DNA from: Candidatus Gastranaerophilales bacterium | GTDB lineage: Bacteria > Cyanobacteriota > Vampirovibrionia > Gastranaerophilales > Gastranaerophilaceae | NCBI GenBank assembly: GCA_944325785.1 | Contig: CALVBN010000013.1 | Location: 1-53,990 of the forward strand | DNA length: 53,990 bases | Direction of reading: 5' to 3' | Shown here: one piece after another, positions 34,512-42,667 of the stretch | How positions within the stretch are numbered: the stretch's first letter is position 1 | How the letters are laid out: each line of letters opens with the position of its first letter | Translations under genes and position numbers: made by a program | The notes under the pieces: model-generated | The model's database searches: none | Told to the model about the DNA's origin: nothing | The model's input: only the letters and a program-made list of their open reading frames with translations

Positions 34512-35968
34512 GATTAACTTATTTAGCTTACTCTTTCAGCCTTACTATTATGTATTTTAGTCTTGTTTTACTGGCTCCTGCATGTGTTGCTCTTTATTAT
34601 AGAGAAAATGAAGCCGTACTTCCTTTTTTAATAGCAGCTGCTGCAGCATTTTTAATATCAATTACTTTAAGAAAGCTTGTAAAAGGTACTGCGAAAATTA
34701 AATCTATAAATGATATTAAGAAGTCAGAGGGGTTGTGTGTGGTTACTTTTTCCTGGCTTTTTGCCGGAATTCTTGCTGCCATTCCATATCTGTTTTTTGG
34801 TATAAGCCCTATAGATGCCCTTTTTGAATCGACATCCGGTATAACTACAACGGGTTCTACGATACTGACTCATTTTAATTATCCGCATGCTGTATTTTTT
34901 TGGCGTTCTTTTACTCAGTGGCTCGGCGGTATGGGAATCATTGTGTTATTTATTGCTATCCTTCCGCAGTTTGCAATTGCCGGAAGGCAGTTGTTTTTTG
35001 CAGAAGCACCGGGACCTACTGAGGATAAATTTACTCCAAGGATCAAAAATACCGCGGCTGCGTTGTGGAAGGTTTATGCCGGACTTACAATTCTTGAAAT
35101 TATTATGTTAAAGCATGCGGGAATGAGCGGCTTTGAGGCAGTATGCAATTCTCTGGCATCTATCTCGGGAGGCGGACTTTCTCCAAATGCAATGAGTATT
35201 ATTGGTTTTTCCAATACGGTTCTGTGGGTTACTACATTTTTTATGTTTTTTGCGGGTGTCAGTTTTAACCTGCAATATCGTGCGTGGACAAAATTAAATC
35301 CGCTTATACTATTTAAAAATGAAGAATTCCGTGTTTATTTCTGGTTCGTTGTAATAATATCACTGGCGCTGAGTGCGTCATTATATGCAAATATGCATTT
35401 TGGTATATGGGAAAGTATAACTCATGCTTTCTTTAATATTTCGACACTTATATCATCTACCGGTTTTTGCAGTGATGATTTTGTTAAATGGGACTATACA
35501 AGCAAAGTCTTTTTATTTGCGGCTATGATGTTTGGAAGTTGTGCCAGTTCTGCGGGGGGCGGACTTAAGGTTATGAGATGGCTCCTTGTGTATAAGATTA
35601 TGAAGACGGAGATGGTTAAGATACTTCATCCAAAAGCTGTTTTTGATATCAAAATAAACGACTATTCAGTTCCTAAAGATATTTTGTACCAGACTCTTAT
35701 GTTTGTATCTTTTTATTTTGCAATCATTGCAATTTCAGCATTTTTGCTTGCTGTAGTTGAGAAGAATACAGTTACTGCAATAACAGGCGCGGTAAGCGCT
35801 CTTGGAAATATCGGACCCGGGTTCGGCGCAATAGGACCTTTAGCAAGCTTTGAGCCTTTGCATACTGTATCTAAAATAATATTAATTATTGATATGTTTG
35901 TAGGGCGTCTTGAATTGATACCGTTTTTAGTACTTTTCCAAAAAGATTTGTGGAATTTTAAGAAGTAA
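34508..35968 (+). CDS. trkH: Trk system potassium uptake protein TrkH
   Basis: The 486-residue integral membrane potassium channel subunit contains four pore-loop repeats. The first has TSGITTTGSTIL with the TTG selectivity segment, the third STLISSTGFCSDDF and the fourth around LGNIGPGFGAIGP. The conserved FFWRSFTQWLGGMGIIVLF follows the first pore loop. The length is normal. It forms an operon with trkA. Its 3' end nearly touches a convergent frameshifted gene. Confidence 0.95.
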   Translation: MRLTYLAYSFSLTIMYFSLVLLAPACVALYYRENEAVLPFLIAAAAAFLISITLRKLVKGTAKIKSINDIKKSEGLCVVTFSWLFAGILAAIPYLFFGISPIDALFESTSGITTTGSTILTHFNYPHAVFFWRSFTQWLGGMGIIVLFIAILPQFAIAGRQLFFAEAPGPTEDKFTPRIKNTAAALWKVYAGLTILEIIMLKHAGMSGFEAVCNSLASISGGGLSPNAMSIIGFSNTVLWVTTFFMFFAGVSFNLQYRAWTKLNPLILFKNEEFRVYFWFVVIISLALSASLYANMHFGIWESITHAFFNISTLISSTGFCSDDFVKWDYTSKVFLFAAMMFGSCASSAGGGLKVMRWLLVYKIMKTEMVKILHPKAVFDIKINDYSVPKDILYQTLMFVSFYFAIIAISAFLLAVVEKNTVTAITGAVSALGNIGPGFGAIGPLASFEPLHTVSKIILIIDMFVGRLELIPFLVLFQKDLWNFKK

Positions 35969-36505
35969 AAAAAATAACGATTAGTGTGATAATCCTTATA
36001 TATATCCCAAAAAGACCCCAGCGGAACTCCAGGCTGTGTATAAAGAGTTTGATCCGTGGTCCATTCATTCTCATCTTTGTCATATATTTTATAATCGGTT
36101 GTGCCGTCAGTTTTTGCATAGCCGACAAATTTACCGGTTTTATCATAAAGTTTTAGTTTTAAATTTTTTACTGCATATTGATTAAATGCCGGAATCCAGA
36201 TCTTCTCTCCTTTTTCCGTTGTTATTTGTATTGTCCTTGTATGCGGTCTGGCCATATAGTAATTATACCTAAATGGGTACGGAAATTCTTTAAGAGCTTT
36301 CCTTTCAGGATCGCCGGCAGATGCGTAAAAAGCGTCGTAATCCGTAACGCGGTTTCCATTCAAATCATATATTTCGTAATCATCTCCGACTTTTTTTTGC
36401 CGTTCCGATTAAATAGCCTTTATCATTATAAACATCTACAGAAAAAGCGTAGGTGCTGACTGCGGTAAAAAATAATATTAATATAACAGTAATTATTCGA
36501 AACAT
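35958..36505 (-). pseudogene. Frameshifted secreted repeat protein (paralogue of 36576-36908)
   Basis: The gene starts with a signal peptide (MFRIITVILILFFTAVSTYA) and a segment VDVYNDKGYLIGTAKK, then stops early. Skipping one A in the A8 tract (T8 on the plus strand, 36391-36398) restores VGDDYEIYDLNGNRV, which matches the paralogue downstream residue for residue in spacing. A later segment, LKLYDKTGKFVGYAKTDG, repeats the same unit. A second T8 tract (plus-strand A8, 35967-35974) must also shift by one for the frame to end at 35958, just short of overlapping trkH deeply; both corrections together give 181 codons. Decay, phase variation or slippage are all possible. Confidence 0.7.
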
Positions 36506-36575
36506 ATTTGATACTTTATCATATAGTTTTTTTTTAGTTCTTCATTTAGGCAGTTGATTTTGTGATCTTCTGTTA

Positions 36576-36908
36576 CTAACGATATCTGCGGTATACCGGC
36601 GCTTTTAGGATTATATGCTCAGGTTCGTTAAATTCAATGTTGACAGGTGCTATTGTGCGTTTTTCGCTGGAAAAGCGTATTAGATTGCCATTTCTGTCAT
36701 AAAAATAAGCTTCTTCAGACGGCAGGTCCTTATTTAGGGCATCTTTTAAAAGCGGTTTGCTGTTTAAGTCATAAGCTTCAAACATATCACCGTTTTTCTG
36801 GCATGTTCCAAGTCGGAAGCCGTCTTTATCATATATTTTAGCTGATATGGCAAAAATTTGATTTGAAAAAGCAAATAAGATAAATAATGTTATTAATATA
36901 CGTTTCAT
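36576..36908 (-). CDS. Secreted YD-repeat-like hypothetical protein
   Basis: The 110-residue protein has a signal peptide (MKRILITLFILFAFSNQIFA) and repeats of the form xYDxxGxxxGT..., namely KIYDKDGFRLGTCQKNGD and AYFYDRNGNLIRFSS. It ends PVYRRYR. The architecture suggests a short exported beta-repeat protein. It is a paralogue of the frameshifted gene immediately downstream, so the pair reflects a local duplication. No function is known. Confidence 0.7.
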   Translation of the reverse strand: MKRILITLFILFAFSNQIFAISAKIYDKDGFRLGTCQKNGDMFEAYDLNSKPLLKDALNKDLPSEEAYFYDRNGNLIRFSSEKRTIAPVNIEFNEPEHIILKAPVYRRYR

Positions 36909-36978
36909 TCTTTTATTTTATCATATTTTTCGAAAAAAGTTCATTTTCATGATAAACTGCATTATAGAGGTAAATATT

Positions 36979-37593
36979 ATGTCTGTAAAAAAAGTTGTAA
37001 AATATGGGGAGCCGTCGCTCAGACAGCCTTCAAAGGAAGTTCATAAAGTTTCGCAGAAAATAAAAACTCTTGTAGAGGATTTGCTGGATACAATGTATGC
37101 ACAAAACGGCGTAGGACTTGCGGCTCCGCAGATAGGTGAAAACTACAGGGTTTTTGTTATTGATGTTTCAACCGGAGATGAACCTTTAAACCCGATGGTG
37201 TTTATAAATCCGAAGATTATTAAAAAATCCGGCGCTGTTATAAGCCATGAAGGGTGCTTGAGTTTTCCGGAAGCTTTTACTGATGTAAAAAGATATTCTG
37301 ATATTATGGTCAAAGCTATGGACAGCAAAGGACGTTCTTTTGTTCTTGAGGCAAAAGACGGAAGCCTGCTTGCAAGAGCAATCCAGCATGAGTTTGATCA
37401 TCTTGACGGCATATTATTCATTGACCACGTAATTAACAGATTTGAAGCGGAAGAAGTCTTAAAAAAATGCAATCTTCCGAGCATAGAATTAGATAGAATT
37501 ATTGACGAGCCGGAATTGAGCGAAAAAATAGAAGTTCTTCTGGAAGAAAAGGTCAAAAACAGCGAAGAGCAAAAAGAAAATAAAGCTGAATAA
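36979..37593 (+). CDS. def: Peptide deformylase
   Basis: The start at 36979 gives 204 residues, with AGAGGT upstream; an ATG ten codons earlier lacks a Shine-Dalgarno. The enzyme removes the N-formyl group from new proteins. Motif 1 is GVGLAAPQIG, motif 2 EGCLSFP (cysteine metal ligand) and motif 3 QHEFDHLDG (two histidine ligands and catalytic Glu). The C-terminus is a lysine/glutamate-rich extension. It is followed by fmt, the enzyme that adds the formyl group to Met-tRNA. Confidence 0.96.
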   Translation: MSVKKVVKYGEPSLRQPSKEVHKVSQKIKTLVEDLLDTMYAQNGVGLAAPQIGENYRVFVIDVSTGDEPLNPMVFINPKIIKKSGAVISHEGCLSFPEAFTDVKRYSDIMVKAMDSKGRSFVLEAKDGSLLARAIQHEFDHLDGILFIDHVINRFEAEEVLKKCNLPSIELDRIIDEPELSEKIEVLLEEKVKNSEEQKENKAE

Positions 37594-37713
37594 ATCGGCA
37601 GATTTTGTTTCTCAAAAACCGGAGAAACAACCGCGGGTAATGCTCTTTATTTTTAGAAACCTTCAGTTTACCGCAGAGCCGTAATAATAAAATTTGAGAG
37701 GAATGACAGTCAT

Positions 37714-38631
37714 ATGATAAGCATTGTATTTTTCGGAACACCGGATATAGGATTAAAATCGCTGGAGCATTTTTATAATTCTGATAAATTTGATGTTCTT
37801 GCTGTCGTTACCCAGCCGGACAAACCTTCCGGACGCGGTCATAAGCTTACACCGAGTCCGATTAAACAATTTGCCGTAGAACACGGTATAAAAGTTTTTC
37901 AGCCTAAATCAATAAGAAAAGAGCCGGAAGTTATCGAAGCTTTGAGGGCTTTAAAGCCGGATTTTTTTGTAACTTTTGCTTTCGGACAGATTTTGTCACA
38001 GGAGGTTCTGGATATTCCAAAGTATGAAACAATAAATCTGCATGTTTCACTGCTTCCGAAATACCGCGGGGCAAACCCGATTCAGCGCGCAATTATGAAT
38101 GGGGATAAGGAAACCGGCATTTGTACTATGATTACAGAACTTGGATTGGATTGCGGTGATATATGCCTAAAATATCCGATAGAAATCTCAAAGGATATGA
38201 ATTGTATAGAGCTGTTTGAAATCTGCGCGGAAAAATCTCCGGAACTTTTGGAAAAAACTCTGGAAGGTCTAAAAGAAGGAACAATAAAACCTGTATGCCA
38301 GTGTGAGGACGGAGTTTGTTTTGCTGATAAATTAAAAAAAGAAGAGTGCAAAATTGACTGGAATAATTCCGCAGAAGAAATTCATAATTTAGTTCGCGGG
38401 GTTTATAAGTGCCCGGGTGCATTTTTTGAGTTTCAAGGCAAAATAATTAAAGTTATGCGCACCGAACCTCTGGACGAAGATGCAGAAGGCAAAGCCGGAG
38501 ATTTTGTCAGAGTTTCCAAATCCGGTATAGATGTAAAAACCGGCAAAGGTCTGCTACGCTTAATCACGGTTAAGCCGGAAGGAAAGGGCGAAATGCCTGC
38601 ACGCGACTGGGCAAACGGGATTAAGTATTAG
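37714..38631 (+). CDS. fmt: Methionyl-tRNA formyltransferase
   Basis: The 305-residue enzyme transfers formyl from 10-formyl-THF to initiator Met-tRNA. Visible motifs are FFGTPDIGLKSLE at the N-terminus, FGQILSQEVLD, NLHVSLLPKYRGANPIQRAI with the catalytic HxSLLPxxRG, and the aspartate in ELGLDCGDI. The C-terminal OB domain is present. GAGAGGA lies before the ATG. Its last 11 nt overlap the convergent gmk. def-fmt adjacency is common. Confidence 0.96.
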   Translation: MISIVFFGTPDIGLKSLEHFYNSDKFDVLAVVTQPDKPSGRGHKLTPSPIKQFAVEHGIKVFQPKSIRKEPEVIEALRALKPDFFVTFAFGQILSQEVLDIPKYETINLHVSLLPKYRGANPIQRAIMNGDKETGICTMITELGLDCGDICLKYPIEISKDMNCIELFEICAEKSPELLEKTLEGLKEGTIKPVCQCEDGVCFADKLKKEECKIDWNNSAEEIHNLVRGVYKCPGAFFEFQGKIIKVMRTEPLDEDAEGKAGDFVRVSKSGIDVKTGKGLLRLITVKPEGKGEMPARDWANGIKY

Positions 38632-39172
38632 GAAGCAGAATTTTTTCGAGCCGGCTTACTGCATTATCAACAGTATCGTTTACAACTTCGTGTTCAAAAT
38701 GTTTGGAGTTTTCCATTTCCAGCTTTATTGAAGCAAGGCGTTTTTGTATTGCTTCTTCTGTTTCGGTATGACGTCCTCTCAAACGTTTTTCAAGTTCTTC
38801 AAAAGACGGAGGCAGGATAAAAATTAATACAGCTTCCGGCATGAGTTTTTTTACATTTAATGCACCTTTGGTATCAATCTCAAGAATTATGTTATCGCCG
38901 TTTTTCAAGCAATCTTCAACAAATGATTTTTTTGTGCCGTAATAGTTGCCGGAAAATTCTGCCCATTCTAAAAATTCGTTATTCTTAATACAGTTTTGAA
39001 ACTCTTCGGGAGTAAGGAAAAAGTAATTAACGCCGTGGATTTCTCCTTCTCTTTTCCCTCTTGTGGTGCAGGAAACAGACAGTTTGAATTCCGGATGCTT
39101 TTTCAAAAATTCCTTGATAACAGTGCCTTTTCCGACGCCGGAAGAGCCGGAGATTACAAATAACTTTTTCAT
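38621..39172 (-). CDS. gmk: Guanylate kinase
   Basis: The 183-residue P-loop kinase phosphorylates GMP to GDP. The Walker A motif is GSSGVGKGTVIKEF; the GMP-binding region reads SVSCTTRGKREGEIHGVNY followed by FLEWAEFSGNYYGT; the lid region has LRGRHTETEEAIQKRL. The length is slightly below the usual 200 residues. Its ATG overlaps the stop of the decarboxylase gene by 1 nt, an unusual operon partner. Confidence 0.96.
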   Translation of the reverse strand: MKKLFVISGSSGVGKGTVIKEFLKKHPEFKLSVSCTTRGKREGEIHGVNYFFLTPEEFQNCIKNNEFLEWAEFSGNYYGTKKSFVEDCLKNGDNIILEIDTKGALNVKKLMPEAVLIFILPPSFEELEKRLRGRHTETEEAIQKRLASIKLEMENSKHFEHEVVNDTVDNAVSRLEKILLPNT

Positions 39173-40917
39173 TAATCCTCCGTAATACCTTTATGGACTA
39201 CAGTTTCAAACATCATGCCGGAATTATCCGGACTAAGCAGAGGTTCTTCTTCTTTTTGTTCTTTTTCATCGCAGTAATGCTCCTGTCTGGAGTCTGCCGT
39301 TTTCATAAACTTTTCAGCCATATCTCTGGTAATTGAAGGCATATCCATTTTGTCAGTGCAGATTTCTATATAGCACATTTTGTTCATTATCTGCGTAACT
39401 TTAAGTGCTTTATCAAAATCTTCTGCTGTGGTTACTTTTGTAGACCAGACATCGCCGTCAAAAACACGTGCAAATTTTGAATAATTCATCTGCATAATGT
39501 CATTGAACTTGTCATTAGGATTATCTGAAAGCACTCGTTCTATCGTGTACCCGTTATTGTTCAAAACTATAATAATAGGTTTCACACCGCGCCTTAGCAT
39601 ATTTCCTATTTCCATCGCCGTAAGCTGGTGAGAGCCTTCGCCCGTAATCAGAATTACTCTGGATTTAGGTTTTGCAAGGCATACGCCCAGCGTTGCAGGT
39701 GTTGCCCAGCCGATTGAACCCCAGAGTGTCTGCGTCTGAAGTTCGGTATTATTCGGAAACTTCATAGGTGCTACGCCGTGCGGAACTATACCTGTTTCTG
39801 CAATAACAATATCATTTTCTTTTATAAATTCCTGCAGGCGGGGGTAAATATAACTTGATGTTAATTTTTCCGCGGTTGCTTCCCTGTGATTATAACCAAT
39901 ATTTGGCTTTTCTATTTTTATATCTTTTTTGTCAATAAGCTTTACGGAAGCTTCAAGCACATCGCTCATTTTTACATTGTCGTATCTTGTGCCTTCTACA
40001 TATGTATAAGTGCCGTATATTGCGATATGATCATTTATTTTGTATGGCAGATTAAAACCGAAAGAATTTAAATCGCAGTACACTGGACCTACGGCTATTA
40101 AGCAGTCGGTTTCTTCCAGATATTCACGCGCAATCTGATTTTTGTATTCCGAATAATACCCGCCTAAGTAGTTTTCATAATCCATATCAATAAGATTTGT
40201 TCCCATCAAAAAATTTGTTACGGGAATACCGGTTTTTGATACAAATTCTTTGTATTCTATTCTGGAATCAAACCTTTTAACTTGAACATCTCCCAAAATA
40301 ACAGGTTTTTTAGCATTATTAACTTTTGCCGCAATTTTAGAAGAAACTATTTTGAGATTGTCTTCATCACTAACCCAATCATAAGAAACTTCTCTCTCGG
40401 ATATTTCCATTTTTGCTATATCAAGCGGAACTGCGATATAGACAGGTTTCTTTTCTTTTACCAAAACCTTTAAAACTCTGTCAATTTCGAGTTTAGCATT
40501 ATCTCTTGTCAGATACGCGCAAGCTGCGGTTACTGATTTGTGAGCTTCATAAAAAGCATAATAATTAACATCTTGAAAGTTGTGATGAATGCAGGTTTTA
40601 TTATTAATACATTTTGTAGCAGGAACTCCGACTATGCTTACAACAGGTACATTTTCAGCCATGCAACCGGCAATTGCATTTATTGCGCTTAATTCTCCTA
40701 CGCCGTATGTCGTGATAATTGCTCCGTATCCGCGCATACGCGCATAACCGTCTGCTGCATAGCCTGCATTAAGCTCATTGGTACAGCCTATCCAGTTTGT
40801 ATTCGGATTATTTTCTACTGCATATAATAAATTAAAATTGTAATCCCCCGGTAATCCGAAAAAATCGTTTACTCCGAGTTCTTCAAGTTTTTTTATTAAA
40901 TATTCCGCCGTGTTCAT
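39172..40917 (-). CDS. Pyruvate/indolepyruvate decarboxylase-type ThDP enzyme
   Basis: The start at 40917 gives 581 residues with AGAGGAAAGAG upstream. The protein follows the pyruvate/indolepyruvate decarboxylase family rather than acetolactate synthase. The cofactor-activating glutamate is in CTNELNAGYAADGYAR, the HH dyad in CIHHNF, and the ThDP/magnesium motif GEGSHQLTAMEIGNMLRRGV ends in LNNNGYTIE. It would decarboxylate a 2-oxo acid to an aldehyde, for ethanol-type fermentation or amino-acid catabolism; the substrate cannot be read from sequence. It is coupled to gmk by a 1-nt overlap. Such decarboxylases are uncommon in bacteria. Confidence 0.85.
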   Translation of the reverse strand: MNTAEYLIKKLEELGVNDFFGLPGDYNFNLLYAVENNPNTNWIGCTNELNAGYAADGYARMRGYGAIITTYGVGELSAINAIAGCMAENVPVVSIVGVPATKCINNKTCIHHNFQDVNYYAFYEAHKSVTAACAYLTRDNAKLEIDRVLKVLVKEKKPVYIAVPLDIAKMEISEREVSYDWVSDEDNLKIVSSKIAAKVNNAKKPVILGDVQVKRFDSRIEYKEFVSKTGIPVTNFLMGTNLIDMDYENYLGGYYSEYKNQIAREYLEETDCLIAVGPVYCDLNSFGFNLPYKINDHIAIYGTYTYVEGTRYDNVKMSDVLEASVKLIDKKDIKIEKPNIGYNHREATAEKLTSSYIYPRLQEFIKENDIVIAETGIVPHGVAPMKFPNNTELQTQTLWGSIGWATPATLGVCLAKPKSRVILITGEGSHQLTAMEIGNMLRRGVKPIIIVLNNNGYTIERVLSDNPNDKFNDIMQMNYSKFARVFDGDVWSTKVTTAEDFDKALKVTQIMNKMCYIEICTDKMDMPSITRDMAEKFMKTADSRQEHYCDEKEQKEEEPLLSPDNSGMMFETVVHKGITED

Positions 40918-40995
40918 TCTCTTTCCTCTCAAGTTGTGTCTATAATAGCATGGTGAAAGAGATAAATAAAGGTTAATTTATGTTAAAATCTTCTT

Positions 40996-42078
40996 ATGGA
41001 TAAGATTTTTTCGGATAAAATTAATATTTTAAAAGCGCTTGCAATAACACTTGTGGTTTCGGGGCATCTTGAATTCAGAATGTTTGATATGTTCCCGCCG
41101 TATTCGTTCCAGCTTGCGTTGTTTTTCTTTATATCAGGTATGCTGTTTAAAGATAAATATCTGGATAAAGTGGCGGAATTTATAAGAAGGAGGGTTAAAA
41201 GCCTTCTGGTTTTATATTTTCTCTATTCGGCGTTTTATGCTGTTGTGACGATTGTGCTTGCAAAACTTACCGGAAAATTCTGGGGTATGGAATTAAGCTT
41301 CAAAAACTTCTTCATAACTCCTTTCCTTAACGGGCATCAATTTGATTTATCATGCCCTATGTGGTTTGTAACCCAGTTGTTTATGACAATGATAACATTC
41401 TTGTTTCTTCAAAGGCAGTTTAGAAATCTTAACGAAAAAACAAGGGCTGTAATATATACTGTTATGGGATTTTCGGCAATTCCGCTTTCTAAAATGTTTC
41501 CTTTGACACCGCTTTTTCTGGTTGTTATAAGAACTATGTTTTCTCTGTTTTTTGTGTATTTAGGACATGTTTATACAACAAAAATCCACGGAAAATATGA
41601 TATTTTTACTCCGAAAATTCTTGGCGCGGTAATATGTCTGCAGGCGGTTTTGTGGCATTTTAACCGTGATTTTGACCCTGTTCACGGTATCGGTTTAAGC
41701 TATGTGCTTGTCTGGGCAAGGTTCGACAGCCAGATTATTGTTCCGGTCTTAACAAGTATTACAGGGATATGGTTTTCTCTATTCTTTATTAATGTTACGT
41801 ATGATTATTTGAAAAATATAAAATTCATTAAACTTGTCGGTGAAAATACGTATCATATAATGGCAAACCACCTTTTTGTCATGTATCTTATAACGGCTGT
41901 AATCTTTAAAATTAACGGCATTCCAATAAGCGAAAGAAATGAGCATAATATATACTGGATTTTTAACCCCGTGCAGAATACATATCTTTATTTTGTACTT
42001 ACAATGCTTATTACGACCTATATTGGCGCAGGGCTAAAATGGATTAAGAGTAAAATCCCCGTCATCAAAGAGTTATAA
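40996..42078 (+). CDS. Acyltransferase 3 family membrane protein
   Basis: The 360-residue protein has about ten hydrophobic helices and the acyltransferase-3 hallmark early histidine in LVVSGHLEF, followed by FFFISGMLFK. Family members O-acetylate surface polysaccharides, peptidoglycan or LPS, so a cell-surface modification role is likely. An extended -10 (TG-T-TAAAAT, 40984-40989) lies 6 nt before the ATG without a Shine-Dalgarno, predicting a leaderless mRNA. It is divergent from the decarboxylase operon, and its 3' end overlaps rsmG by 14 nt. Confidence 0.85.
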   Translation: MDKIFSDKINILKALAITLVVSGHLEFRMFDMFPPYSFQLALFFFISGMLFKDKYLDKVAEFIRRRVKSLLVLYFLYSAFYAVVTIVLAKLTGKFWGMELSFKNFFITPFLNGHQFDLSCPMWFVTQLFMTMITFLFLQRQFRNLNEKTRAVIYTVMGFSAIPLSKMFPLTPLFLVVIRTMFSLFFVYLGHVYTTKIHGKYDIFTPKILGAVICLQAVLWHFNRDFDPVHGIGLSYVLVWARFDSQIIVPVLTSITGIWFSLFFINVTYDYLKNIKFIKLVGENTYHIMANHLFVMYLITAVIFKINGIPISERNEHNIYWIFNPVQNTYLYFVLTMLITTYIGAGLKWIKSKIPVIKEL

Positions 42079-42667
42079 TAATTAAGTTTCTTTCGTAAAC
42101 CTCTTCTAGCGGAAGGGTATAATTTATTATATCTATGACTTTTGCGTTATATTTTTTTAATACTTTTTGAGCGTCTTCAATCTCGGAGAGAGCCTTTTTA
42201 GATTTGTATGCAGTGAAATATCCGTCTTTTTTGAGAAGCGGAAGAGCGTATTCTGAGATTTTTTTTAATTCGCCGACCGCACGGCTTGTTATTATATCAA
42301 ATTTTTTCCATTTAATCGATTCTGCCCGTCCGCAGATTGTCGAAAGGTTTTCCAAATTCAGCTCTTCTTTTATTGTATTTATTGCGTTTATTTTTTTTCT
42401 TATACTGTCAATTCCCGTTATCTGCATATCAGGAAATTCAATTGCAAGCGGAACACAGGGAAATCCGCCCCCGCATCCGATATCAAGAATGTTTCCTTTT
42501 TGTATGCCGTACTTTTCAAAGAAAAGCTTTATTGCAAGCGAATCGTAAATGTGTTTTTCGTACAATACTTTTTCATCATTTTTTGAAATCAAGTTTAATT
42601 TTGAGTTTTCTTCCAGAAAAACTTTTATATAATTGGTAAAATCAGCTTTTATCTCAAATTTATTCAT
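42065..42667 (-). CDS. rsmG: 16S rRNA (guanine(527)-N7)-methyltransferase
   Basis: The start at 42667 gives 200 residues and overlaps the upstream gene by 8 nt; a start six codons earlier is possible. The SAM-binding motif is NILDIGCGGGFPCVPLA, with GIDSIRKK and a later ITSRAVGELKK that match GidB/RsmG. The enzyme modifies 16S rRNA and its loss gives low-level streptomycin resistance in other bacteria. It follows a large ATPase-TPR gene. Confidence 0.93.
   Translation of the reverse strand: MNKFEIKADFTNYIKVFLEENSKLNLISKNDEKVLYEKHIYDSLAIKLFFEKYGIQKGNILDIGCGGGFPCVPLAIEFPDMQITGIDSIRKKINAINTIKEELNLENLSTICGRAESIKWKKFDIITSRAVGELKKISEYALPLLKKDGYFTAYKSKKALSEIEDAQKVLKKYNAKVIDIINYTLPLEEVYERNLIIITL

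Noticed and set aside
35713..36363. A 216-codon minus-strand frame running deep into the antisense of trkH
   Set aside because: Its last 85 codons are antisense to a certain gene. The first part belongs to the frameshifted repeat protein, which most sensibly ends at 35958 after a second one-base shift.
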